The notes: generated by a model from the letters alone, not told the origin. 64,000 bases of DNA from Cylicocyclus nassatus (GCA_958299035.1 CATQJL010000001.1:27135521-27199520); one strand, 5' to 3'; shown: positions 11,339 to 24,300, numbered from the stretch's first letter. Program-made: numbers and translations.

Positions 11339-11678
11339 TGGTGGGAACCAAGTGTCGTAGGCGATAGTGGTGTCGATAATAATTTATCCACAGACGAACC
11401 CCGGTGTTGAACCGGGGGAAGCAACCTATAATACAATCGGGGGCTCCTTATATAGGTAGTAAGGCGGAGCTGACCCGTGCACAATCGGAATGTCCAGGAA
11501 ATATATGCAAGAAAGAGGATGCCGCGGATTGGCGCGGCTCCTGGAAGATAGGTGCCACTCATTGGTGAGTGATTCGGCACTTAAACATAAGCGGTTGGGG
11601 AATATAGCCTATGGGGAATACCCGTAAGCTATTAGGATTATAGAATTGTTGAGGTTGATGATACATAAATCATCAACA
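11339..11678 (-). repeat. 5' LTR of the BEL/Pao element
   Basis: 340-bp partner of 7492-7831. On the minus strand it should carry the element's promoter. The candidate tRNA primer-binding site lies directly next to it at about 11324-11338. Confidence 0.9.
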
Positions 11679-11685
11679 GCCTGTT

Positions 11686-11835
11686 TTAGGCCCCTATGCA
11701 CGTACATCCCCGCGGGGAGGGGGGTCATGTCTCGCTACTCTAAACATCTTTCCTCTTCTTTCTCTATCTAGCTTACAAAGGTTTTCATACCCTAACATTT
11801 GCGCATAATAAGTGTAGGTTACTGGTGGAAGTAGA
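11686..11835 (+). repeat. Dispersed repeat, one copy
   Basis: Contains CGTACATCCCCGC, a G run and TCTCGCTACTCTAAA. Related copies lie at about 47480-47710 (+) and 51110-51260 (reverse orientation). The BEL/Pao element inserted just before this segment. The ends and class of this family are not clear. Confidence 0.55.
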
Positions 11836-12012
11836 TTTCCATTATTTTATATAATCCCGTGTTTTTGTTTTCTTTTGTTTTTTGGTCGTGTTTGTCGTCT
11901 CCCCTCCCCCCCCCTACCGGAATCCTGGGCAGGCCGCTGCTTACCGTATACCCATCGTAATCGCTCCAAATGACACCAGTGTACGTAGCAGTAGACCCTA
12001 CTCGTGAGCTGC

Positions 12013-12512
12013 NNNNNNNNNNNNNNNNNNNNNNNNNNNNNNNNNNNNNNNNNNNNNNNNNNNNNNNNNNNNNNNNNNNNNNNNNNNNNNNNNNNNNNNN
12101 NNNNNNNNNNNNNNNNNNNNNNNNNNNNNNNNNNNNNNNNNNNNNNNNNNNNNNNNNNNNNNNNNNNNNNNNNNNNNNNNNNNNNNNNNNNNNNNNNNNN
12201 NNNNNNNNNNNNNNNNNNNNNNNNNNNNNNNNNNNNNNNNNNNNNNNNNNNNNNNNNNNNNNNNNNNNNNNNNNNNNNNNNNNNNNNNNNNNNNNNNNNN
12301 NNNNNNNNNNNNNNNNNNNNNNNNNNNNNNNNNNNNNNNNNNNNNNNNNNNNNNNNNNNNNNNNNNNNNNNNNNNNNNNNNNNNNNNNNNNNNNNNNNNN
12401 NNNNNNNNNNNNNNNNNNNNNNNNNNNNNNNNNNNNNNNNNNNNNNNNNNNNNNNNNNNNNNNNNNNNNNNNNNNNNNNNNNNNNNNNNNNNNNNNNNNN
12501 NNNNNNNNNNNN
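12013..12512. other. Assembly gap (500 N)
   Basis: Exactly 500 undetermined bases, a conventional scaffold spacer; the true distance is unknown. Frames running through it are artefacts. Confidence 0.99.
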
Positions 12513-12943
12513 AAACAATTCTTCTTGATTTCCCCTCAAATCCGCTTATTGACACCCATACCCTCTCTAATTTAACTCAAATTGGAAATCAATATATTGA
12601 CGTAAGAGCCGAAATGGCATAAAACTCTTCAGTTTAGCTACAGATTAGCATTTTTTGTACATTTTTATTTCCACCCAAAATTTGCTGCATATTCAGCGAG
12701 CTGCAGTCGTCGGCTAAGTGTGCCTCGACAGTAGGCTGCTCCGATCTCTTCACGGAAGCTACAGCCAGTGCTTTTCATTTCGTCTGTCTTGACAATTTCC
12801 AGTGTGAGTTTATGTGCAACTACGTATTCAAGCCTAATGTTTTCATCTACTCATGAAAAATGGATGTTATTCCCGAGTCATATGTGTGATGATTAGCTAA
12901 AAAGGATTAGAATTAGTTTGGGAGCAGTAGCATTTACAGGCTG
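12513..12943. other. No gene recognised
   Basis: AT-rich sequence directly after the gap. No exon, RNA gene or repeat boundary was seen. Confidence 0.35.
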
Positions 12944-13905
12944 TCCCAAAAATGTGTATGTGCTCGCTTTGGTCTCTAGTGTATTCGCACAAGCTCTTTT
13001 ATCGACTTTAGGGGGTGCCATTCTGTAGAGATTGGCTTCAATTCAGAGTTGTCTAAAGAAATATAGTCGTCCTCCCCCCACTAGACACCTAGTGGACGAA
13101 TTCGAATTTGAAATAGAGCAAGCCGTTTGCGGCAGAGCGCGGTACCTGCAGCCCTCACTTTGATCTCAAACAGACGTTTTTGTGTTTTCAGAACGTTTCA
13201 TCCTATTTTTTGAATGTTAGCAGTCTTCTTAGGTGGATTGTAGACTTTGTTATTCTTGAGTGATGTTTCCTGCTACTATGCTCGTTATTTGAATTCTGAT
13301 TTTAAGTTTAGCTGAAATAAAAACCGAAGAAGCGAGCATAGTAGCATGAAACATCGCTAAGCAGCAACAATTTCGTCGATTTTGATTACAAACATCATTG
13401 AAACAAAAAATCACCATGCAACGACGAAGAAACACCAGAGAATATTGGATGAAGTTGAACTGGAGTTGACAATGCCGCGCTCTGCCGCAATCGGCGTGCT
13501 CTAGTTCAAATTCGAATCCATCCACTAGGTGTGGGGGGGAGGACGACTATACCAACGCTCTTCATTGCTGTAGGGTTACTGCAGAAACTTCCATCATGCA
13601 GATCATGTTGAAATAAGCCGTTTGAAAAGGAGACTCCAAAAATTCTGGAAAGTTGTAAAGCAACGTTTTCACGCATACTGGTTCATCACACAATTTTTAC
13701 GAGCTTTTTGACCCTTTAAGGACCAATGAGAAAATCGTTGTCACAGCCCGCTCAGTCTCTGAATCATTAGTTGAATTTCGAATTCCATATTTGAAGGCAG
13801 AAATCCTAATTAACCCCGTAAAAGAGTTTCAACTTGTTCGGTTTCCTTTCTGGCTCAAAACACTCTTGCTTATTCTTACCGTAATCCTACCGTAATAAAG
13901 AGTAG
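12944..13905. mobile_element. Decayed mariner-like MITE with a nested insertion
   Basis: Segments flanking 13063-13551 match the MITE at 50233-50918 in order: CTGTCCCAAAA at 12944, CCATTCTGTAGAG near 13017, TGTAGGGTTACTG near 13570, a TTCACGCATACTGG stretch near 13670, and GTAATCCTACCGTAATAAAGAG near 13885. The end is degraded. The second element interrupts it, giving a relative insertion order. Confidence 0.55.
13063..13551. mobile_element. Nested foldback element
   Basis: 489 bp with inverted ends: TATAGTCGTCCTCCCCCC at the left, its reverse complement at the right, and similarity continuing for about 80 bp through CCTAGTGGA, TTCGAATTTGAA and GCAGAGCGCGG. A second inner inverted repeat (CTACTATGCTCG and its complement) lies near 13273 and 13335. 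Inserted in the decayed MITE at 12944-13905. Confidence 0.75.
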
Positions 13906-14119
13906 CAAATCTAAAATGAAGCCAGCTCTACTGAATGATACCTTCGAGTCATTGAAAGACGTTATGAGAAGAGGAGTATTAACGATCCAACATTGGTACA
14001 TAAGTATTAACGATCCAACATTGTGTACATATTTGGGATCTGTGTATAAATTGGCTTTGAAGGCAGTGTCTGGGCAAAAAGTCGATTTTGAATTCGGTGT
14101 CTACCCAGAGCATATTCGC

Positions 14120-14445
14120 TATGCTGAATCCGAAAACCCACATTGGAGAGCGCGAACACGGCGAAAAAGGGCTCTAATCCAGAAAGGAAATCAGCAAGTG
14201 CGCGGGGTCTTTCCCACTGTGATTTTACTCTTCTGGCTTCGGAGCGATTTTCCCGATTCCCTAGCCATCCTGACATCGCCACCGACCAAGTGCAAACGCG
14301 TGACTTTAAATCGGAACCGAGAAGGTCGCTCCGGAAGATGGGAGCGTGAATTCACAGTGGGGAAGACCCCCACCTGCTGATTTCCTTCCTGGGTTAGAGC
14401 CCTTTTCGCCGTTTTTACGTTCTTCATTGTGGATTTTTGGGTTCA
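14120..14445. mobile_element. Foldback MITE
   Basis: An inverted repeat with arms of about 110-130 bp. The left arm has CGGCGAAAAAGGGCTCTAA, GGAAATCAGCA and TTCCCACTGTGA; the right arm is the complement at about 14310-14440. Open frames on both strands mirror each other and are not genes. Target duplication not resolved. Confidence 0.65.
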
Positions 14446-14581
14446 TAGCAAATGGGCAGGGTAAGCACAAAATCCTAAAATAGATATCTCGCCCAGCACC
14501 GCCTTTAATGTTCCCAACTTTTTTCGGTTTCTTTCCAGTCATGCAAAGACTCTGGCAAAACGAACAAAAGTTTTCTAAGTA

Positions 14582-17500
14582 CAATACCACCCGTAATTTG
14601 TGAAAAAAAATGGCGGCGGCACTTAACTTACGCGGCGCCGCCGAAGTTAGGTGACTTTTGCCGCGTCGCGCGGCAAAAGTCGGCGGAAAAGCGGCCAAAG
14701 TCACCTAACTTTGTCGCGCAACGCCTAACTTTTTATAAAAAAAGACCTTATCGTGATTCAAAATTTATGAATTCTATATATAAGAGTACCATTCAACTCA
14801 GCTCGGCGAGGCGCATCTTCCAGTATACGGATGTGCCTAGTTGTGGGATATAAGTTTCTTTCCTGGAATTTTAGTGTAAATGGACCATTCAGTGTGCTTA
14901 TTCCAGAGGATACGTACACATTCTATTGAGCACAGCAGAAATAGGGCAGGTATAGTTTAAGAGCTCATTCTGCATGGATATATGTGAAACTGGGCAGCTC
15001 ATTCTGCATGGATATGTGTGAAAGTGGGCTTTTCTCGGCGAAGTATGACGGGTCCCAAAATGCAGGAAGACAAAGGGAAATGGTTGGAAATCGCATGAGA
15101 AGCACATATCGCGGAATGCCGCGCGTGCTGTGCAATGTACAATACCACTCACAGAACGGGAATTGCGCGAAATTCCAGAAGTTTCGCGATTCCGGATTAT
15201 CGCAAATTATGCAGCGCCATAACTTCCTTCGGAATTAATATATTCTAAATTCGAAAGCATCACTGTGTTCATCTCGTGAAGGCGAATCTTTCTACGTACA
15301 TCATGTCATCAATATCTTGTTTTCAGTTTTCTCAAATTGTTCTGAGGAGGTCCCTTTGCAAGTATGTAACGCAGCGCCTATCCAACTTGAAAGCTTCCAG
15401 TAAGCACCATTCGATAGTGCTCTTCTTGTGCATTATAGTGCGCTAGTAAGCTGCCGCAGACTTCTTTTCAAAAGAGAAAAAAGCGTTGGTAAATTCTGGA
15501 AAAATCACTCGTTTCCAGATTCTACTTGCCGTAACTTTCTTTGGAGTGGATATTTTCTGAATCCGAAAAATGCATTGTGCTCAGCTCATCAAGGCAAATC
15601 TTTCGGTATGCAGAATGTCCTTGATATCTCGATTTCAGTATTCTCAAAACTTTCTGCGGACGTCTCTTCGCAAAGGTGTGAAGCAGCGCGTATTGCCCCC
15701 AGTACATTCAGAAAGAAATTTTCAATAGTACTTCTTTTGTAGATTATGGAGCGCTAGAAAGTAGCCGCACACTCCTTTTCAAAGGAGTTAGAAGGGCTGG
15801 TGAATTCTGGAAAAATCATGTCCTTCTAAATTTTTCTCAACGTAACTCTAAAATATGAAGCTCTCTTGCTAAGCAGATGTGATTTTCGTAACCAGCAGGT
15901 CGGATAACCCTTAAGTGCAAGTTTTCCAAGATGTTCAAGTAATTTCATTTTTTCTCGTTTTACGCTCTGAAGCTGGCCGATGGATTTTGGTCAAAATGTT
16001 CATGCTCTTGAATTGTAAGGAAACTTCGCTTATAGAGGTTTTCAAACACGCTCTTTACGAAAATCGTGGTCTTTGAGGATTACAGGGTCTTTTTGGTGAG
16101 ATACGGTGAGGTGACTGTAACTGCATCACGAAAGCGCGTAAATTGGCCCGCACTTCTCGCGTATCTGTCAGCAACCTTGCCTGCTTGCTTTTCTCAGTCA
16201 AAGTTACTAGGAACTGCGCTACCGAATGGTGCATGAATCAGGCTCCAGTCTGTAAAAATCACCGAGTTACGAGCCTATGAAAACACGTCCTCATGAATTT
16301 TGCCCAAAATCTAAAGATCGCAAATCTCGTCGAAATTCCACCGTGAGCGCTTGTATGACACTCGCATTGCGGATATTGCGTTCGCTTCGCCCAAAAACTC
16401 CCACTGTATTGAATATGGTACTTGCATATGCTTCAGCTGCTCAGTTGAATATCAGAGCTATTTCAGTGGCTAGAACTCAAACTACTAAATCTAACACAAT
16501 AAGATCCATTAAGGACGCGAAAGATTTTGATCAGCGTGTTGTACAAGCGCTCACGGTGGAATTTCGACGAGATTTGCGATCTTTAGATTTTGGGCAAAAT
16601 TCATGAGGACGTGTTTTCATAGGCTCGTAACTCGGTGATTTTTACAGACTGGAGCCTGATTCATGCACCATTCGGTAGCGCAGTTCCTAGTAACTTTGAC
16701 TGAGAAAAGCAAGCAGGCAAGGTTGCTGACAGATACGCGAGAAGTGCGGGCCAATTTACGCGCTTTCGTGATGCAGTTACAGTCACCTCACCGTATCTCA
16801 CCAAAAAGACCCTGTAATCCTCAGAGACCACGATTTTCGTAAAGAGCGTGTTTGAAAACCTCTATAAGCGAAGTTTCCTTACAATTCAAGAGCATGAACA
16901 TTTTGACCAAAATCCATCGGCCAGCTTCAGAGCGTAAAACGAGAAAAAATGAAATTACTTGAACATCTTGGAAAACTTGCACTCAAGGGTTATCCGACCT
17001 GCTGGTTACGAAAATCACATCTGCTTAGCAAGAGAGCTTCATATTTTAGAGTTACGTTGAGAAAAATTTAGAAGGACATGATTTTTCCAGAATTCACCAG
17101 CCCTTCTAACTCCTTTGAAAAGGAGTGTGCGGCTACTTTCTAGCGCTCCATAATCTACAAAAGAAGTACTATCGAAAATTTCTTTCTGAATGTACTGGGG
17201 GCAATACGCGCTGCTTCACACCTTTGCGAAGAGACGTCCGCAGAAAGTTTTGAGAATACTGAAATCGAGATATCAAGGACATGCTGCATACCGAAAGATT
17301 TGCCTTGATGAGCTGAGCACAATGCATTTTTCGGATTCAGAAAATATCCACTCCAAAGAAAGTTACGGCGAGTAGAATCTGGAAACGAGTGATTTTTCCA
17401 GAATTTACCAACGCTTTTTTCTCTTTTGAAAAGAAGTCTGCGGCAGCTTACTAGCGCACTATAATGTACAAGAAGAGCACTATCGAATGGTGCTTACTGG

Positions 17501-18315
17501 AAGCTTTCAAGTTGGATAGGCGCTGCGTTACATACTTGCAAAGGGACCTCCTCAGAGCAATTTGAGAAAACTGGAAACAAGATATAGATGACATGACGTA
17601 TGTCGAAAGATTCGCCTTGACGAGATGAACACAGTGCTGCTTTCGAATTTAGAATATATTAATTCCGAAGGAAGTTATGGCGCTGCATAATTTGCGATAA
17701 TCCGGAATCGCGAAATTTCTGGAATTTCGCGAAATTCCCGTTCTGTGAGTGGTATTGTACATTGCACAGCACGCGCGGCATTCCGCGATATGTGCTTCTC
17801 ATGCGATTTCCAACCATTTCCCTTTGTCTTCCTGCATTTTGGGACCCGTCATACTTCGCCGAGAAAAGCCCACTTTCACACATATCCATGCAGAATGAGC
17901 TGCCCAGTTTCACATATATCCATGCAGAATGAGCTCTTAAACTATACCTGCCCTATTTCTGCTGTGCTCAATAGAATGTGTACGTAGCCTCTGGAATCAG
18001 CACACTGAATGGTCCATTTACACTAAAATTCCAGGAAAGAAACTTATATCCCACAACTAGGCACATCCGTATATTGGAAGATGCGCCTCGCCGAGCTGAG
18101 TTGAATGGTACTCTTATATATAGAATTCATAAATTTTGAATCAAGATAAGGTCTTTTTTTATAAAAAGTTAGGCGTTGCGCGACAAAGTTAGGTGACTTT
18201 TGCCGCTTTTCCGCCGACTTTTGTCGCGCGACGCGGCAAAAGTCACCTAACTTCGGCGGCGCCGCGTAAGTTAAGTGCCGCCGCCATTTTTTTTCACAAA
18301 TTACGGGTGGTATTG
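14582..18315. mobile_element. Giant foldback element, 1.77-kb arms
   Basis: A 3,734-bp palindromic element. The left arm 14582-16355 is matched by the reverse complement at 16542-18315. Paired bases near the outer ends and near the spacer give the same coordinate sum, so the arms have no net length difference, and the segments compared differ only at scattered sites. The spacer is 186 bases. The ends read CAATACCACCCG and CGGGTGGTATTG, flanked by TA (14580-14581, 18316-18317). Inside each arm are a GC-rich terminal block (GGCGGCGGCAC, TTAGGTGACTTTTGCCGC) and two to three ~310-bp tandem units. No transposase frame is visible; the many open frames are mirror images. Confidence 0.9.
15230..15800. 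repeat. ~310-bp tandem units inside the left foldback arm
   Basis: The stretch beginning near 15406 (CATTCGATAGTGCT, GCGCTAG, CTTTTCAAAAG, GGTAAATTCTGG) recurs in diverged form about 306 bp later near 15712. A partial earlier unit starts near 15230. The same units appear inverted in the right arm, about 17100-17660. Confidence 0.7.
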
Positions 18316-21300
18316 TAATTCAAGGCTTTTTCCATCGATGTTTTTCAAGCTTCAATTCAAACTAGAAGGATACCAATAAAAATTGCTGAAACTGCAGTTT
18401 CTACACGCAAAAATAAAACTGCCTATTGAGATATTGTTACAGACCTTAAGCCGCTGAAGATTAGACCCTATATTAGACTACTAATGAGATGAACCATACA
18501 TACTACTCTCACAGTACCAGCACAGATAGGAATTCGGGGGGGGGGGGGGAGGGGGGCAACGAAAATATTGATGATTCTTGTACAGTCTCGAAGTCTTTAC
18601 ATTTTTACAAAGCTTACATTCAAGATTATTTGCTTTTTTTGTAATATGTGCACATGATGCTCTTGGTAGTATTCGTTATGGCTCCACAATCGCCAAGAAA
18701 TTTGAAAGAAAAAAAATCACTGAGTTTTCCAAAATAGCATTATTATCTGGAAATAACTGCTAACCTCTCTTTTCTAAGAACTAAAGTAGTTTGATAGTGA
18801 AAATTGTCCACAAGCATGCAATGTGAACGAATTACACTGCCACAAGTTATATCTTTGACTTTTTCTCTCAAATCCTGGAGCAGTAAAATGAAACTTATCT
18901 CCTGTTCAAAAGCGCAGAAAACCATAACAACCAAGCAATAGCTCAACTGCGCCTGGCAATTATTTTGTTTACGTCGCTTTCCGCTTTTTTCATGAACCTT
19001 GTGACTTCGAACATGAGTTCGCAATGCTTGACATTGTTCGTTGCTACATTAGCTAGATTGCACTGCATCATCTATGGATTCATCCCCTCAGTTTTGAATC
19101 CATTTCGCAATTTTTCACTCATTTCATAAACAACCGCTTAGCAGGGACACATCTTCAGAGTAAACATCATGATTTTTTATCTTTCAAGAACATTAGTTAG
19201 CTCTGAACTTATTTAGGACCTTTCATTGATATAATGATTTTTGTGAATGCCTCTAAATATGCAAACAAACTATTAAGGTGCTCACAATTTTTTGTCGTTT
19301 ATATTACAACCGTCGTGTTTTTGTATTTTTCCATCAATTGATGTGGCTGAAGTTACACGACGGAGCAAAGCAAGTTCTGCAAGTTGGCTATCAATAATCT
19401 GCCCAATTCTATTCCACGTGAAGTTTTAAGCTGAATTCTGATAGCAGTCAATAACGAACTTTAGCGTAAAAAATCGTATCTCGGCCCCCAAAAAATCTAA
19501 AAAATTCCTCAATCCTAGCATACGCTTGACATAACGAGTATACAAAACTTCCCACTTTCCGTATTTTTTTCACGTCTAGAAATAAAGAAAAAATTTAATG
19601 GAGTAAAATGGCAAACTCCGCCCCTAGACGTTCTGAGCTCCTTTCCGCATGTGATCATACAACTCATACCTACAGAAATACGATCATATATTTGTACCCT
19701 TTGTAGGTGCCCCAGTTTTCGAGAAATGCTGGTGTCTAGGGTAAATAGTGAAAAATTATGAGACATCCTTATATCTCTCGCTTCCCCTACGCCACGAATT
19801 TACGATTAATGGACAGAAAGTTACGACTGCTATACTTGGATATGTGTGCCCTTGGAAACCAGTTCTTTTCAGGTTGTTCTTCAAAGAAATTATACCCTAT
19901 GTACACACTAGCATGAGGGCATTTTCAAACTTTCGAATTCCCCCCCCCCAAAGAATTGACAGATTTCAAGTGACGTTTAGCTGGTAGAGCCAGCGGTACA
20001 AGTACCGTTTTTCAACATGCCTCAGTAAACACCTTTCTGCAAGCCAATGTGCTTCACTTGCAGCATAACCAGACAAAAGAACACTCAACACATTTGTGTT
20101 TCTGCGGGATAGAACGAGCTTTTTTCGAGCACGAATAAAAAAGAGGAGGTGGTAATTGCATTTTGTGAATCCTGAAAAATAATTCCAAATCGATAATCGC
20201 TTTATTCACGTGTGTTTGATCTCAGGTAGAATGAAATTATTTATATCTGAACGCGGCTTTTCATAAAATGCTGACCAAATCTCGATTTTTAGGTGCTACT
20301 TCAAATGTAGGAGTACTCTACTTTAATGAGTACTTTTGTAACTCACTGTTTGTTTCGACGTAGATAATTTAGAACATTGCTTTATGTCATGCTTTTCTAT
20401 CAACATGCTTTCGATTTTTCCACTTTTATCAGACTGCCTCTCGAACTTTTAAGTGATTCGTAAAAGGTTGATAATCCTTTTAAAATTCTGCTTTTGGTAC
20501 TATGTTCTGACATACTCCTGCTTATTAATTTCTTCCGATTGTATAATTCTTTGACAGCTTTCAACACAGAAAAAACGTTTTCTTGACTAAAGTTATATTT
20601 GCTGTCCCTTTTGATAATCTTTCATTTTTCTTATCATGTAATTTTGTATATTATTAGAATGTTGAAGGCAGATGTTGCCCTTCGAGTTCCTTGAAGTGGA
20701 ATCTCCATTTTCGAGAAACGTTTTCGAAAAGAAGTGCGGGGCTCCATTTTTCCCTCCGCATATGCGTGACTATGACGTTAATGCATAATATGTGCAGTCG
20801 CCATTCCCGAACGATTAAATTCCACAGAACGAAATCACAGCGGTTTGCCGCGTGGCAAATGGCGAAAAAACGTTATTCCACATAATAGAAAACTGAGCCT
20901 TTCAACAAAATTGCATATATCTCGATAGTTTGACATTCGATATGGAGGCGCATTGAACAAAACTGCAAGCATGAGTCACAACATCTACCAATAGTACAGA
21001 TCTGGTTTTTGGCTTTGTATGCGCGAAATGTGAAATACTGAAACATTTTTGATGATCTTGTTTTCTGCTTGCTAATTTCTTTTAAAGAAAACCTTAGGAC
21101 CTAGCAAATATTGATTTTTCTCTAGGAACCAAATAGACGGGCTTCATATCTGCTACCTGTATACTTCGAAGCGAGATCCTATCAATTCTTACAATTCTAT
21201 TCCAAACATATAGACGATTGAAACTCTTACCGAAAAAATTACCTCGAGCAGCAGTACCAAAATTTCCACCAAAATTAGCTCGAATCATTGAAACTATAGT

Positions 21301-24300
21301 CAGATGTTTGACAAATTCAGAAAATCCGCAATCAGCAACTTCGATTTTCTTGAGGACGATGTAATGAATTCACTTGGCCTGCAGTTCATGCTAATTCTGC
21401 TCACTAAGTCCTCTCCAATAATTTTTAATTACAAACTTAATGCACTGGCTTGTTGAAGTGCGAAAAGAATTCACAGATAATTTGAAGTGCGTCAAATCTT
21501 CAATTGTCGCATATTAAGCCGATATTATTTTAAGCAATTTGATATTTTTCTTTTCGTGTTGTCATCAAAATACAGGTAACAAACAGTGTGCAAATACACT
21601 CCCGAAGTTTTCTTCGCAAAATAAGTTTTTGCTATAGCTGAAAAATTTCGAATTTTTAGGGAGGGTGAGAAAGAGAGGGAGGTAGAGTCTAAGGCATACC
21701 ATAAGTATTGTGAGCTGATTACTCAAAAATTTGGGGTAGAAAAAGCTTTTATTCAACAAGAAATCTCGGACGAGTGCAATTAGTCATTTTCGAAACCTAA
21801 ATTTTGCTCAATCAAGTTATTGCCGATATTTGTATGCGCAATCAATGCGATGTTCGTGGATGACTCAATTGATATTCCTTTTTTTTGCGTCAAGAAAAAC
21901 TTCTCGCGGGTATGACTAACCACCTAATTTTTTCTGGTTGAACTGATTTTTTGGACTGTTTACTACGAGACAGCATTTCCATCAATCCTTGTCATTTCGA
22001 CACATTTTTCTGTTCGAATTCTCCATAACATCGATTCCCGGCCATTGTTTACAGACATCTTGTCTGACTCACATTAGGCGCTCGCTCGTTCGCTCGGTCT
22101 TCGGTTCGCTATGTGTTTCATGACGTGACCCCCCCCCCCCCGGCCAACCTCAAAACTCCGCCTTGTTCCGGATCTGCTCGAGTGCGTTCGCATTTTGCTC
22201 GCAGTTGGCACATCTCGTGACAGCCATTACTGTTGTTTTGCGTTCTTACCCCTCCTCCCCCCCGGGCAACAATTGTTTCCAGGCAAGTCTCTCCAACACA
22301 TTGCCTCTCTCTAGCATTTATTTCTTTTCTCAAGCTATCAACACTCGCTCCTATCGATTTTCCTCCGGACTATGCCGGTTCTGCCGAGGCAGAAGTCTCG
22401 CTTTCGGGCGCTACACATTAAGTGTCTAGACAGGGGGGGGGGGGAAAGGGCGTCGTGACATCGGCAGCGATGTTTTGACATGATGTTACATTGATTGTTT
22501 AGCTTTTAGCCGAATGAAATGACACTGATATATGTTTTTGACTCGAAATATCTCTATTCAGAAGCGATTCTGCACTTGCCCCCGACTTTGTTTACCATTT
22601 GTTGGACATTCATCCTAAGAACTTGGCGAGCTGCCAAAGAAAAGACGTTATTTGCGACAGATGCCATCTGCATGAACTTGGCTTCTTTCGATCCAGTCTG
22701 TCTTTTTAGAAAAATTCTCTTTTTGAGGGGGAGGGCGAAAACCACAAGAATGCTGCAGTCGTAATTCTGAAGCGCGGATTGCTTTTCAAAAGGATTTGCG
22801 AAATTTTATTTCGGCTATTCTTTGTTTTTTCATGGAAATCTTTGTGCAAGCTTTCTTTGAATCATTGCTGAATCATGGCTTCATTCTCAGCTGGTTGTTT
22901 TCTTTCTGCTTTTTTCGTTCTTTATTCTCCTCTTTTCCCCCTTTTCCCCTTTCTCCCTCCATAGATTGAATTATCAGTTTTGGTTCTGCGAGTAAATAGA
23001 CTCATTTTTTGGTTTCGCAAAATAATCCTCTTTCCCGCGGTCCATGAAAAATTTATGTTCCCAAATGCGATATTGCCTCGCTCGGAAAACTCAAACATGC
23101 GGGTAAAAGTGCAGAGAACGATAACATTCCGAAGGTTTGCTCATTCTATTACACAGCCTTTGTTGTTAGTTTCACTTTTTTGGGCCGCGTTTTCTTATCA
23201 TAGCATTTGCTTGTTTACACTTTGTTTTTTGTTTTGTTTTTTTTTCGTCATGCTTTTTCGCTGTTATCAAATGACTCATTGCTACATTGAGTGCTATAAA
23301 TGACTTATTCTTTTTTATTTCTCAGAACCGTGATTCAAAGAATCCCCGATGGTGACTCACATTCAAATGCTTGATCAAAAAAGACGAATGACAATCATTG
23401 ATAGTTCAATGGGGTATTATTGTGATCCCAAAAAACTGGCGTGAAAAGTCGAAAGTGTAAAGAACCTACCAAATGACGTGAATTTACACAGATTAGCACT
23501 GATCGTATAAAGCGTAGAGTTTGCTTGAGATAGATATCATTTTTATTTGAAATATTGGAAATAAAAATTTTGATGCTCGATTAATCTAATAAGACTTATA
23601 AATGAAAGAGTTTGGTTTCGTGAAGGAGCTTTTTGATTTATGAATATTTTTTGTTCATTTTGTCGAAAAGGGTTTAAAAAAAAGTTTAATAACTAAAACC
23701 CAAGTTCTAAAACTTTCTTTAGAAGTACATTCCCATGACTATCCAGTAGTCTCAAAAAGTAATAGAAATCGCCAATTCAATGGTTGCTAGGTAATGGTGA
23801 TTCAGTCAACCTTTATTTTACTGAGCCGCGCAGTCACATAATTTTGTTAGCCACATTTCAAAATTATCTTTAAATTTTAGCCAACCAGATTGCTAAGCAA
23901 CAAGTTTCACATTCGTGTCTCATACGCTATGCTATAAATAACATGGTTGTTTTCATCATTTGCCTCAGCCTGGCGCATGCGAAAGTGCCCTTTCATACAT
24001 ACTTGCTTGCTTTCCGATGACTCACCTCTTGATCGAGGCTACACTTCAAAAAATATTTTGTACTAATTGAAGTCATCATGTAGTTTCGCAATGGTTCATA
24101 TTCTAGAATGTTATACGCGCGAGGTTTATATACGAAATCTATGAGGTTGGGTGTGGCTGACTCAGTATGCCTGAATCTGACTCGAAGCCTCAAAATGTTT
24201 CGTTTTCTCTTGATTTTCAAAATTTCCTTTGCTGTAGTTGTGGTTGAAATCTTCAATTTCTTCGAGGCAATACGCGAAACTCTGAGTAACTTGAAAAATC

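Larger units (their letters stand above)
7492..11678 (-). mobile_element. BEL/Pao LTR retrotransposon, non-autonomous
   Basis: A 4.19 kb element in minus orientation, bounded by 340-bp LTRs and a matching target duplication (GCCTG, extendable to GCCTGTT, before 7490-7492 and after 11678). Next to the right-hand (5') LTR, the minus strand reads TTGGTGCATCGACC, matching the 3' end of a tRNA-Gly(GCC)-type molecule apart from one base: a plausible primer-binding site. The interior holds gag (DUF1759-like) and an aspartic protease (DUF1758-like), but I find no reverse transcriptase, RNase H or integrase. The LTRs differ at about one site (CGGCCCC versus CGGCTCC), so insertion was recent and must have used enzymes supplied in trans. 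Confidence 0.85.

Noticed and set aside
11847..12575. Open frames of 174-230 codons
   Set aside because: They consist almost entirely of the 500-N gap.
14984..17987. Matching pairs of open frames on opposite strands
   Set aside because: They are the same sequence read in the two arms of the giant foldback.
22118..22429. Overlapping frames on both strands in a GC-richer patch
   Set aside because: Bounded by C and G runs, with no conserved protein or splice pattern; more likely a degraded repeat.
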